NCBI GenBank assembly: GCA_020216985.1
Contig: JAIWOH010000108.1
Coordinates: forward strand, 1 to 10,000
Direction of reading: 5' to 3'
DNA length: 10,000 nucleotides
DNA from: Nitrospira sp.
Lineage (GTDB): Bacteria > Nitrospirota > Nitrospiria > Nitrospirales > Nitrospiraceae
The notes under the pieces are model-generated. The model was not told the origin of the DNA, did not search any database, and saw only the letters and a program-made list of their open reading frames with translations. Made by a program: the position numbers and the translations under genes. Shown one piece after another: positions 1 through 7,849 of the stretch (position 1 is its first letter; each line of letters opens with the position of its first letter).

Positions 1-129
1 TTCGATTCCATCGAGCGGTTTTACAATCCCCGGCGTCGGCACTCCACATTGGGGTATCTCAGTCCGATGGAATTCGAACGGCAGACGGAATTAGCGGAGG
101 CTGGTGTCCATCAAACCGGCAGCAGGCCA
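1..129 (+). mobile_element. Right end of an IS3-family insertion sequence
   Basis: The last ~130 bases of an insertion sequence whose body lies left of the window. The plus strand encodes the end of an IS3-type integrase domain, and the terminal repeat reads, from the element end inward, TGGCCTGCTGCCGGTTTG (complement of about 112-129). It has the TG...CA tip usual for IS3 elements and resembles IS3-group ends that carry a TGTCCATCAAACCGG core. The boundary at 129/130 is also set by the interrupted gene: minus-strand residues up to Glu114 (bases 130-132) look like the host protein and the residues after it do not. IS3 elements usually duplicate 3 bp of target, so ctc (130-132) should recur at the unseen left end. 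The exact subgroup cannot be told from this fragment. Confidence 0.8.
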
Positions 130-351
130 CTCGGCTTGGGCCGACGGCACGCCAAACTCAAGCTGCTCTTTGAAGCTCTCGGTGATGCGGCGCTTAAGCC
201 GCGCGAGCGTCGGCCCGTCAATGATCTCAGACCTACGCTTCAGACCCGCGAGAGCTTTCATCTCGTCTTCTGGCGGGCGGTGCATCCCGACCAAAAGACG
301 GGACGCTTTGGCCTCGTCACCGCCAGGCAGGCCTTCAACCAGATCAGCTAA
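1..351 (+). CDS. IS3-family transposase (OrfB), C-terminal fragment, reads out of the element
   Basis: Frame 1 is open from the window edge and gives IERFYNPRRRHSTLGYLSP within the first 22 residues, followed by MEFE. This is the hallmark C-terminus of the DDE (rve) integrase domain of IS3-family OrfB transposases, including the stretch just after the catalytic glutamate region. The protein catalyses cut-out and insertion of the element, usually as an OrfAB frameshift fusion. The catalytic DDE residues themselves are outside the window. There is no stop before the terminal repeat at 129, so the frame continues into the antisense of the interrupted gene and stops at TAA 349-351. About 74 C-terminal residues are therefore foreign read-through that is not part of the family. 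Whether other copies of the element also end outside the repeat cannot be seen here. Confidence 0.75.
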   Translation, partial: FDSIERFYNPRRRHSTLGYLSPMEFERQTELAEAGVHQTGSRPLGLGRRHAKLKLLFEALGDAALKPRERRPVNDLRPTLQTRESFHLVFWRAVHPDQKTGRFGLVTARQAFNQIS

Positions 352-471
352 CTGGCCCCACCCACGAAGGTTGAGATACCCGACGCAGAACGAACTGGCT
401 GTGGCATCAGGCAACGCCGCGTGCAGGCCTTCCAACAGTTTCAGCTCGATGTTGTCAAAAATCTGTGGCAT
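91..471 (-). pseudogene. PLD-domain/helicase-like protein, N-terminal fragment cut by IS3 element
   Basis: The start MPQIFDNIEL and the motif FCVGYLNLRGW (residues 28-38) are what I recall from the N-terminus of large proteins joining a phospholipase-D-like nuclease domain to a superfamily 2 (SNF2/DEAD) helicase, often found among restriction and other phage-defence genes. Residues 1-114 look native. WPAAGLMDTSLR (115-126) and the TAA at 91-93 come from the insertion sequence. The PLD HxK catalytic motif and all helicase motifs would lie beyond the insertion, so this part cannot act alone as nuclease or helicase. The ATG at 471 has an AGAGGGTGA stretch about 10 bases upstream. The remainder of the gene may survive left of the element. 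Family assignment is from memory of the N-terminal motif, so it is moderate; the interruption is well supported. Confidence 0.62.
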
Positions 472-794
472 GGGCGGCTACTCACCCTCTAACTTTCGTT
501 CACACGCCCTCACGATCTATTGTCTTATTCCCAACACTCTGGCTTCTTTCCTGTTTCTCGAGGATTTTTCATAAGCACTGAGGCAACTTCACCGTTTCCT
601 CACCTCACCGTCGAACCGCTTTGTGCTGCCGAATAGTCTCGCAAACGGCATGTTATGCTACATCGCCATCACTGACAAGCGTTCGGAGTTCTAACAGAAA
701 CGCAGCGGAACGATTATCTCCATCCTGGTGGCACGACTCATTAACAGAACATGACCAATCCGTCGCAATGCCGAGGAGGGTATTGTTCCGGTCG
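472..794. other. Intergenic stretch without a supported gene
   Basis: This lies between the start of the disrupted helicase-like gene and the purN stop. Stop codons break all reading on the minus strand (for example around 510-560 and 655-660), and the plus-strand frames give no recognisable protein. It should hold the promoter of the disrupted gene, since transcription runs leftward from it, but I find no convincing -35/-10 pair. No RNA gene or long repeat is visible. Confidence 0.4.
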
Positions 795-804
795 CTACGC
801 CGGA
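787..804 (-). terminator. Weak hairpin over the purN stop codon
   Basis: TCCGG (787-791) pairs with CCGGA (800-804) around an 8-base loop that contains the purN TAG (complement of 795-797). On the minus transcript the stem is followed by ACAAT rather than a uridine run. It may mark the end of the pur transcript, but it is a poor intrinsic terminator, and a 5-bp stem of this kind can arise by chance. Confidence 0.2.
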
Positions 805-1481
805 CTAATGAGGACTTGAGAGTCGTGGTGGGAGCGGTCAAATCCGCCGTCGATGTAGACGCGGCGGCTTTCGACGCGGAGGCGGCCTTCGGCAAAGAGT
901 TGCACGGCACGGGGATAGATCTTGTGCTCTTGAACGAGGATGCGGGCGGCGAGGGTGTCGGGCGTGTCGTCGTCAAAAATCGGCACGGCGGCCTGGATGA
1001 TGATCGGTCCCTCGTCCACGCCTTCCGTCACGAAATGCACGGTGCAGCCGGCCAGTTTGCATCCCCAGTCCAATGCCTGCTTCTGGCCATTTAAGCCGGG
1101 AAACGACGGCAGTAACGACGGATGAATGTTCATCATTCGGTTCTGATAGGCATTCACCAGCACGGAAGTCACGATCTTCATGTAGCCGGCAAGCACCACC
1201 AGTTCGACATCCCGTTGCTGAAGAATCTCCAAGATGGCTCGATCATAGGCTTCGCGGCTATCAGGCAATCCGGCAAAGGGTTTGGGATCGACAAAGAGAT
1301 CGGGCACGCCATGGTTTTGTGCCCGCTCCAAGGCCTGGGCGTCTTTTTTGTTGCTGATGACGGCTACGATCGTGGCTTCGACTTGACCGGCTTCAATGGC
1401 ATCGATGATCGCCTGAAGATTAGATCCACGGCCCGACGCCAGCACGGCCACACGCAACGGAGCCGTCCGCTTAAGCCACAT
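795..1481 (-). CDS. purN: Phosphoribosylglycinamide formyltransferase (GAR transformylase)
   Basis: Cytosolic enzyme of step 3 of de novo purine synthesis: it moves a formyl group from 10-formyltetrahydrofolate to glycinamide ribonucleotide. The 228-residue protein is slightly longer than the usual ~190-215. Visible marks are the nucleotide-binding [13 protein letters not shown] (13-25), the folate/catalytic motif [12 protein letters not shown] (118-129) with the Asn118 and His120 equivalents of the E. coli catalytic Asn and His, and [12 protein letters not shown] (149-160) with Asp156 as the third catalytic residue. All are intact. About 20 C-terminal residues after RRVYIDGG are not typical of the family. 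The ATG at 1479-1481 lies inside the end of purM (11-base overlap) and is preceded by GGAGGTGGAGT, a strong ribosome site located in purM codons, so the two genes are translated from one mRNA. Confidence 0.97.
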   Translation of the reverse strand: MWLKRTAPLRVAVLASGRGSNLQAIIDAIEAGQVEATIVAVISNKKDAQALERAQNHGVPDLFVDPKPFAGLPDSREAYDRAILEILQQRDVELVVLAGYMKIVTSVLVNAYQNRMMNIHPSLLPSFPGLNGQKQALDWGCKLAGCTVHFVTEGVDEGPIIIQAAVPIFDDDTPDTLAARILVQEHKIYPRAVQLFAEGRLRVESRRVYIDGGFDRSHHDSQVLISPA

Positions 1482-2508
1482 ACTCCACCTCCGGTTCCGC
1501 CGAGCGGGCTGCCACGATTTCGCCGATCACCTGCGCCCGTTCGCCTAAATCAGCGGCACGAGACACGACCGACTCCGCGGCATGCGGCGGCACGACCACG
1601 ACCATGCCGATACCCATGTTGAACACGCGGTACATTTCTTGTTGCTCGATCGCCCCTACGGTGCTCAGCAGAGTAAACACCGGCGGCACAGTCCACGTTC
1701 GCCGATCCACTCGGGCCATCACCCCAGCGGGAAGAATGCGCGGGAGATTTTCGGTGATCCCTCCGCCGGTCACATGGGCCAATCCTTTGACGGGGAACTC
1801 ACGGCAGAGAGTCAGGATCGGCTTCACATAGATTCTGGTCGGTGTGAGCAACTCTTCTCCCACGGTCCGGCCAAGTTCCGGTACTACACCGTCCACGGTC
1901 AGCTTGGCCTGTTCGAACAGGACACGACGCACCAACGAGTAGCCGTTACTGTGCAGGCCGCTCGAAGCCAGCCCGATCAGCACATCGCCCGGCGCGATCG
2001 ATCGACCATCGATGATCTTGGCCTTCTCAACGACTCCGACGGCAAAACCGGCCAGATCATATTCGCCGTCTCGATAAAACGACGGCATCTCGGCTGTCTC
2101 GCCGCCGATCAAGGCGCATCCGGCTTGGCGACACCCTTCGGCGATACCCTTGACGACGTCCTGGGCCTTGGCCACCGAGAGCTTGCCCGTCGCGAAGTAG
2201 TCAAGGAAGAAGAGCGGCTCGGCTCCGCTCACCACGATATCATTGACACACATGGCGACCAGGTCGATGCCGACCGTGTCATGCCGATCCATTAAAAAGG
2301 CGATCTTGAGCTTGGTCCCGACCCCGTCGGTTCCGGAGACCAACACCGGTTCTTTGTACTGCTCCGCCCGCAGGCCGAATAGGCCGCCGAAGCCGCCCAG
2401 GTCGGCCAGGACTTCAGGCCGAAAGGTGGAGCGCACGAGCGGCTTGATGCGATCGACGAATTCATCGCCGGCGTCGATATCGACGCCGGCTTCGCGGTAT
2501 GTCGTCAT
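1471..2508 (-). CDS. purM: Phosphoribosylformylglycinamidine cyclo-ligase (AIR synthetase)
   Basis: Cytosolic enzyme of step 5 of purine synthesis: ATP-dependent ring closure of FGAM to aminoimidazole ribonucleotide. The length of 345 residues is standard. Motifs in order are the N-terminal AGVDIDAG (7-14), [13 protein letters not shown] (58-70), [20 protein letters not shown] (86-105), GGETAEMP (135-142), [13 protein letters not shown] (182-194), [13 protein letters not shown] (245-257) and FNMGIGM (296-302). All are typical of the PurM/ThiL/SelD ATP-binding superfamily and none is missing. The ATG at 2508 fits the conserved N-terminus but has no Shine-Dalgarno upstream. A promoter ends 9 bases before it, so it is probably read from a near-leaderless mRNA. 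Its 3' end overlaps purN. It lies 86 bases downstream of ntrX on the same strand. Confidence 0.97.
   Translation of the reverse strand: MTTYREAGVDIDAGDEFVDRIKPLVRSTFRPEVLADLGGFGGLFGLRAEQYKEPVLVSGTDGVGTKLKIAFLMDRHDTVGIDLVAMCVNDIVVSGAEPLFFLDYFATGKLSVAKAQDVVKGIAEGCRQAGCALIGGETAEMPSFYRDGEYDLAGFAVGVVEKAKIIDGRSIAPGDVLIGLASSGLHSNGYSLVRRVLFEQAKLTVDGVVPELGRTVGEELLTPTRIYVKPILTLCREFPVKGLAHVTGGGITENLPRILPAGVMARVDRRTWTVPPVFTLLSTVGAIEQQEMYRVFNMGIGMVVVVPPHAAESVVSRAADLGERAQVIGEIVAARSAEPEVEYVA
2467..2490. repeat. 24-bp perfect palindrome inside purM codons 7-14
   Basis: GCCGGCGTCGAT is followed directly by its exact reverse complement. It encodes the conserved PurM N-terminal residues AGVDIDAG, whose symmetry in part permits the palindrome, but an exact 12+12 match also needs matching synonymous codons. 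It begins 18 bases inside the gene, just downstream of the promoter, so in RNA it could fold against the initiation site. No function is proven. Confidence 0.6.
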
Positions 2509-2517
2509 GGGCGCGCT

Positions 2518-2546
2518 ATCTTAGAGGAGGGCACGGCGGGGGTCAA
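2518..2546 (-). promoter_or_regulatory. Sigma-70-like promoter for purMN, near-leaderless
   Basis: On the minus strand a -35 TTGACC (complement of 2541-2546, 5 of 6 to consensus) is followed after exactly 17 bases by a -10 TAAGAT (complement of 2518-2523, 4 of 6). Only 9 bases separate the -10 from the purM ATG, so transcription would begin at or within a few bases of the start codon. The spacer is rich in C and holds no ribosome site in the minus sense. This would let purMN be expressed independently of ntrYX. Confidence 0.55.
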
Positions 2547-2594
2547 CGGAAGAGAATCGACTTGCTGTGGGAGAAGAACCATGCGCTTTGCGGC

Positions 2595-3995
<1,401 letters not shown>

Positions 3996-4033
3996 GCCCG
4001 TCTCTCCTCGCTCTCGAATTTCTCGCTCGCCCA

Positions 4034-6412
4034 TTAGACCGGCAACTCGAATGTAAATACCGCTCCCTTGGGATGATTGTTGCCGGCCTGAATCTGTCCG
4101 TCGTGATCCGTGATGATCCGCCGCACGATCGCGAGCCCCAGGCCCGTGCCGGTCTTCTTCCGTGTGAAATAGGGCACGAACAGTCGCTCTTGATCCTCCG
4201 GCTGGATGCCCGGACCTTCGTCCGCCACAGTCACCACCGCCCGCTTCCGTTTAGTATCATACTTCGTGCTCACCCAAATCCGCCCCTTGTGATTCATCGC
4301 TTGAACGGCGTTGTCGAACAGATTGACGAAGACCCGCTTGAGCTGTTCCCGATCGAAATTGATCGGCGGCAAGGCTTCTTCGAGGTCCAGAACAAAATCG
4401 ACGTCTTTTTGCATGGACTCATACAGACTCACCGTCTCACGCACGACGTCGTGCAACGACTGGCGCGTCATCTGAGGAACCGGCATTCTGGCGAATTTCG
4501 TGAACTCGTCCAACAGATGTTTGATGCTGCCCACCTCGTTGACGATGACGTTCGTGGCTTCGTCGAACACACGATTGAAATCCGGCGCTTGCTCGAAGAA
4601 CTTCTTGCGAAGCCGTTGGGCCGACAACTGAATGGGAGTCAGCGGGTTTTTGATTTCGTGGGCCAGCCGCCTCGCCACTTCCTGCCATGCCGCGACCTTC
4701 TGCGCCTTGATCAGCTCGGTCAAGTCCTCGAAGATCAACACAAAACCCAGGTCCTTGTTCGCCTCGTCTTTCATTCGCGATCCGCTCAAGCGAATCGTGA
4801 TCAACTTGCCCTGAACATCCAGCTGTCCTTCCAGGCTCACGTCGTTCCGCTCTTCGGCCAACAGGCGGTCATAGGCGGTCTGGAAGACGTCGAGTCCGAA
4901 TTCCTTAAAAACCTCGTTAGCCTGACGCCCCCGCAACCGGTCGCCCGCGAGCCCGAGAATGCGCTCGCCCGACGGGTTGAACGTCGTGATCGTCCCAAGG
5001 CGATCGATCGACAACAGACCCGTCGGGATCGTGGCCACGACCGTTTCGATATAGGCCCGCCGGCGGTCCAGTTCGACGTTCGTGTTCCAGAGCGTCAGAT
5101 TGGCTTCTTCCAATTTGGATTTGCTGGTTTGCAAATCCTGGGTCATCCGGTTAAAGGACGCGATGAGGGTGCCGATTTCATCCGTAGCCCTGGCGTCGAT
5201 CTGAACGGTGAGGTCCCCCTGCGCCACCGCCTCGGTCGCTTCGGCCAATCGTTGGATGGGCACGGTGATGCCGCGCGCCACATAAAAGCCGAACCAAGTC
5301 GCGCTGAACAGAATCATGACCGTCACGATGGCGATGACGAGATAGGCGCCGGCCTTGATCGGGTTTTTCATCGCCTTGATCTGCTTGTACTCCTCATATT
5401 GTCGGCTGATGCCTTCCATTTTTGTCAGCAGCGACTCGGGCACGTAGGTTTCGACCACCACGACGCCGGCCACCTCGCCGCTTCGGGTCCCGGAGGACAC
5501 CGGAATGGCCGTCCGCACCAATCGGCCCGATTGGGCCTCTTGCACGGACGTGGATTCCTGCTTGCCGTTGATGGCCTGAAGGACGAGTTGGCTGACCGGC
5601 AGATCCAACACGCCCTCCGGCACGCTGGCATCAAACGTCTTGGTGAGGGCTTCCATCTTGTTTGAAAAGACCTCGATCCCTGCGACTCCATATTCCGCAC
5701 GTTTCCGCGCCATGGCCGCAATGAGAAGATCCCGCTGCTCCGGCAGCAGCATGTCCTCGCGGTATATTTCTTGCCCGATCGCCCGCGCGCTGTTGACCGC
5801 CAACGCAATATGCCCGGCCTGCTGCAGCCGCGCGACCTCGTAGGAATCCCGCATGACGTTTTCGATCTGCTCACTGAACCACACATCCACTGCCTTGTTA
5901 AGAAACCCGCTGGCGACGATCGCAAGCAGCACGGTCGGAATCAGCGAGAACCCGATGAACGCGGCGATCAGTTTGGTTCTGAACCCGGAGCCGACGAGCC
6001 GGTGGCGGCGCTCGAAATAGGCCTTGATCAGATTGCGGGACAAGAGCAGGGTCAGAACGACCAGCCCGATCAAATCAAGATTCACCAGCAACAGCACGAT
6101 GGCGTAGCCGGCGGTGGGCACGAGCGATCCCTTCTCCTCGCCGCCCGGCACGACCATTTGTGCGTAGTAGAACGTCAATGCCAGGCACGGAATCAACAGA
6201 ATCAGCACGATCCAGACAGGACGGAGATGCGGTTTTTTTCGATCCGGCTCTCTGGAGGCACCCGAAGAGTTTCCACGCGGGTGGGGCCCGGATGTCGGTT
6301 GCCGGCGATCGTCGGTATGGTCGGTTTGGAGGTGAGATGGCCTGTCGGGACCGTTCGCCGACCGGCTTGGCTCTGGCATGAGATCAGTCTCTTTTCTTTG
6401 ACGATTCTCCAT
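4034..6412 (-). CDS. ntrY: Membrane sensor histidine kinase, NtrY type
   Basis: Inner-membrane kinase, the likely partner of the NtrX regulator that follows. From ATG 6412 it has 792 residues: a polar tail (1-64), TM1 about 66-86, TM2 102-124, TM3 147-171, an extracytoplasmic sensor region to about 350, TM4 355-378, HAMP 379-431, PAS 455-567, and HisKA with HEIKNP (phospho-His585). The ATP-binding domain has the N box NLFDNAVQAM (697-706), DEGPGI (731-736) and GTGLGL (755-760). It is complete. The start is uncertain: GTG 6451, ATG 6412 and ATG 6379 are in frame and none has a convincing ribosome site (AGGCGG is only 2 bases before 6412; AAGAGA is 8 before 6379). The stop TAA shares its last base with an ATG (TAATG) that opens the ntrX frame, suggesting coupled translation. 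A hairpin precedes it at 6456-6478. The signal sensed is unknown. Confidence 0.9.
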   Translation of the reverse strand: MENRQRKETDLMPEPSRSANGPDRPSHLQTDHTDDRRQPTSGPHPRGNSSGASREPDRKKPHLRPVWIVLILLIPCLALTFYYAQMVVPGGEEKGSLVPTAGYAIVLLLVNLDLIGLVVLTLLLSRNLIKAYFERRHRLVGSGFRTKLIAAFIGFSLIPTVLLAIVASGFLNKAVDVWFSEQIENVMRDSYEVARLQQAGHIALAVNSARAIGQEIYREDMLLPEQRDLLIAAMARKRAEYGVAGIEVFSNKMEALTKTFDASVPEGVLDLPVSQLVLQAINGKQESTSVQEAQSGRLVRTAIPVSSGTRSGEVAGVVVVETYVPESLLTKMEGISRQYEEYKQIKAMKNPIKAGAYLVIAIVTVMILFSATWFGFYVARGITVPIQRLAEATEAVAQGDLTVQIDARATDEIGTLIASFNRMTQDLQTSKSKLEEANLTLWNTNVELDRRRAYIETVVATIPTGLLSIDRLGTITTFNPSGERILGLAGDRLRGRQANEVFKEFGLDVFQTAYDRLLAEERNDVSLEGQLDVQGKLITIRLSGSRMKDEANKDLGFVLIFEDLTELIKAQKVAAWQEVARRLAHEIKNPLTPIQLSAQRLRKKFFEQAPDFNRVFDEATNVIVNEVGSIKHLLDEFTKFARMPVPQMTRQSLHDVVRETVSLYESMQKDVDFVLDLEEALPPINFDREQLKRVFVNLFDNAVQAMNHKGRIWVSTKYDTKRKRAVVTVADEGPGIQPEDQERLFVPYFTRKKTGTGLGLAIVRRIITDHDGQIQAGNNHPKGAVFTFELPV

Positions 6413-6455
6413 GGCCGCCTGCCAGAGCCGGAAAAGACGCAACCCCGTCACTCAG

Positions 6456-6478
6456 CCGAGCGACCGCCTCTCGCTCGG
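6456..6478 (-). other. Perfect 8-bp-stem hairpin between DUF1844 gene and ntrY
   Basis: CCGAGCGA (6456-6463) and TCGCTCGG (6471-6478) are exact reverse complements around a 7-base loop. In the minus transcript it falls after the DUF1844 stop and before ntrY. No uridine run follows at once; GTCTTTTCC comes about 15 bases later. It could be an attenuator, an mRNA processing or stability element, or a weak terminator. It also lies just upstream of the GTG at 6451, which makes that start less likely. Confidence 0.45.
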
Positions 6479-6525
6479 AGAACCATCGGAATCAGGAACC
6501 CGCCGTAAGAGAGCCGGACCGGAAT

Positions 6526-6927
6526 TTACTTGGACGGAACCAACGCAACGTACTTCAGGCGAAGCGCATAGAGCATATCCCGCAAGACCGTCTGCTCTTC
6601 GGACGTCAGATTGCCTTTGGTCTTCTCTTCCAAAATCGAGAGGAGGTCGATGATTTCTTTCGCCTGGGGAAGATTGACGGATAGCGCCTCTTGACGAGGA
6701 TCCAGTTGCTCCCCCATCAACATCAACGCGGAAGACCCCAACGAAATGACGAATGACGAGAACGTCACTGGAAGCGGCGGAGCCTCCTGCGATGCCCCGG
6801 CGTCGGGTTTTTCGGGTCTTGATGAGGACGCCGCCCGCGTCTTTTCGGACGCCGATGATCCGGCCGTTCCCGACCCGCCGATCCCCCGCCGATCCCGCAC
6901 CACAAACCCTTGTTCTTGTTCACTCAT
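6526..6927 (-). CDS. DUF1844 domain small protein
   Basis: A 133-residue protein of unknown function. Residues 1-50 are a low-complexity polar linker rich in Ser, Gly, Ala and Pro. The conserved part begins at VTFSSFVISLGSSALMLMGE (54-73) and continues through VNLPQAKEIIDLLSILEEKT (84-103) to a final helix, LRDMLYALRLKYV (115-127). This is the arrangement I recall for the DUF1844 family of Nitrospirota, Deltaproteobacteria and related groups. The helical region is hydrophobic but too short and broken to call a TM helix firmly. ATG 6927 is chosen over an upstream in-frame start at 7101 because GGAGGAGGAG stands directly before it and the residues encoded upstream look random. It is first in the minus-strand run with ntrY, ntrX, purM and purN. 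The ~115-base gap to ntrY contains a hairpin. No catalytic motif is seen. Confidence 0.85.
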   Translation of the reverse strand: MSEQEQGFVVRDRRGIGGSGTAGSSASEKTRAASSSRPEKPDAGASQEAPPLPVTFSSFVISLGSSALMLMGEQLDPRQEALSVNLPQAKEIIDLLSILEEKTKGNLTSEEQTVLRDMLYALRLKYVALVPSK

Positions 6928-6980
6928 TCTCTCCTCCTCCCCACGCACTTCGACTGACGGAAGACAGATGGATGGTACCC

Positions 6981-6997
6981 TACCACAGGGGCTGTGA
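6981..6997. repeat. CACAG/CTGTG inverted repeat, copy 1
   Basis: Plus-strand taccacaggggctgtga: a 5-bp inverted repeat CACAG-GGG-CTGTG followed by GA. It lies 54 bases upstream of the DUF1844 ATG in the likely promoter region; a very weak TTGCGG-17-TAGGGT pair straddles it on the minus strand. It differs from the copy at 7154-7171 by a single base. Confidence 0.5.
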
Positions 6998-7134
6998 CCC
7001 CGCAAGCCGAGGGCTGCGACATGCCCCGTCGCTGCATGATGGTGGGATGTCATCCGTTTGGCGCATGGCCCCGAACCTGAGAAACGCACACAACTGCTCA
7101 AGCCCGCACAAAAGCTGCGGTGTGAATGGTCAGT

Positions 7135-7152
7135 TAAGGCCGGTAAGGCCGG
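7135..7152. repeat. Tandem duplication of TAAGGCCGG
   Basis: The 9-base unit TAAGGCCGG occurs twice back to back, immediately left of the second CACAG/CTGTG inverted repeat. No gene overlaps it. Role unknown; it may be simple slippage. Confidence 0.5.
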
Positions 7153-7153
7153 A

Positions 7154-7171
7154 TACCACAGGGGCCTGTGA
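7154..7171. repeat. CACAGG/CCTGTG inverted repeat, copy 2
   Basis: Plus-strand taccacaggggcctgtga, identical to copy 1 except for one extra C, which lengthens the stem to 6 bp. On the plus strand it is followed after 5 bases by atttttcttt, which resembles an intrinsic terminator, but no plus-strand gene precedes it. On the minus strand it lies just beyond the stop of the decayed hypothetical gene. Confidence 0.5.
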
Positions 7172-7183
7172 GGTGATTTTTCT

Positions 7184-7502
7184 TTAAATGACTTCGATCA
7201 GATAGGTGGTTATCCAGATATCGATCTGTTTGAAGCGAGCCTTGAGCCGTTCTTTGTATTCAACGAAGTAGTGTCGATGTTTCGGCTCATCGGCTACATC
7301 GACGGAGACGCGGATCAGGTCGTCACGGTAACTCTGCCCCTCATACCGCCACTGCCCATGAATGCCTTGCGTGTCACACGACAGAGCTCCAAATCGCTGC
7401 TCCAACTTCGAGCAACGTGTCGGCGATTGCATTGTCCGGGACCGGAGTCCCATCGTTAAAACGTAGCGGCAGGAGAATTTCGAAACGCCGAACTACTTTC
7501 CT
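7184..7502 (-). pseudogene. Conserved hypothetical protein, frameshifted
   Basis: The C-terminal 60 residues, including QWRYEGQSYRDDLIRVSVDV and KERLKARFKQIDIWITTY, resemble a family of ~110-residue uncharacterised proteins I recall from Nitrospira, cyanobacteria and planctomycetes. The matching N-terminus, LLPLRFNDGTPVPDNAIADT then LLEV, lies in a different frame directly upstream (about 7405-7475). Removing one G in GTTGGAG (complement of 7401-7406) joins them as LLEVEQRFGAL. The upstream frame begins after a TAG (7503-7505) with AGG AAA GTA GTT CGG and has no ATG, GTG or TTG, so the start is also lost. The remaining downstream ATG (7453) is out of frame with the family N-terminus and is not a credible start. 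The function of the family is unknown. A single sequencing error could explain the frameshift but not the missing start. Confidence 0.65.
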
Positions 7503-7643
7503 CTAGGTCGCCGGTCCTTCGGCGATAAAGACGATTCCCTCCGTCGCAAGAAACGAAAGAGCCTCTTCGGGCACCAACATTTCTCCGCTTGCCCAACTCC
7601 TGAAATGCGGACGAGACACGGAGGGAACCCTGCAAAGGCCCAT
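7503..7643 (-). CDS. Short hypothetical ORF, possible partner of the decayed gene
   Basis: A 46-residue ORF from ATG 7643, which has AAAGG 5 bases upstream; an upstream in-frame ATG at 7748 adds residues that look random. The C-terminus, GEMLVPEEALSFLATEGIVF (residues 21-40) then IAEGPAT, looks like a genuine protein end and resembles short proteins I recall encoded just before the neighbouring hypothetical family. Its TAG stop (7503-7505) is directly followed, in the same frame, by the N-terminal coding remnant of that gene. It could be a small intact gene or the tail of a longer decayed one. No functional motif can be named. Confidence 0.35.
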   Translation of the reverse strand: MGLCRVPSVSRPHFRSWASGEMLVPEEALSFLATEGIVFIAEGPAT

Positions 7644-7849
7644 TTGTACCTTTTCTTTACAGAATGTCCTGATGGGGCGACGGATGACAGAGGAGCTTGC
7701 GGGCAGAGCGTCCGGCTCAAATCGAGCTGTGTGTAGCGCATGGCACACGTCTTAAGTCCGGCGACACTCAAAGGATAGCACAGGCTGCGGACGAATATCT
7801 CACATCTCAGCCGACGGAGGAAGCGGACAAAGCCCGCTGTAGACGGTCG
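7644..7849. other. Gap downstream of the methyltransferase gene
   Basis: No credible protein is seen in any frame. Just past the methyltransferase TAA the minus strand has a weak AGCGG/CCGCT hairpin followed by TCCTCC, too weak to call a terminator. A TGCTATCCT extended -10-like string (complement of 7772-7780) could serve the short ORF at 7643, but it has no -35 match. Confidence 0.25.

Noticed and set aside
1582..2295. 237-residue plus-strand ORF
   Set aside because: Antisense to purM, whose motifs are complete; the composition is typical of a shadow frame.
6928..7101. N-terminal extension of the DUF1844 frame to 7101
   Set aside because: The residues look random and a very strong GGAGGAGGAG ribosome site stands before ATG 6927.
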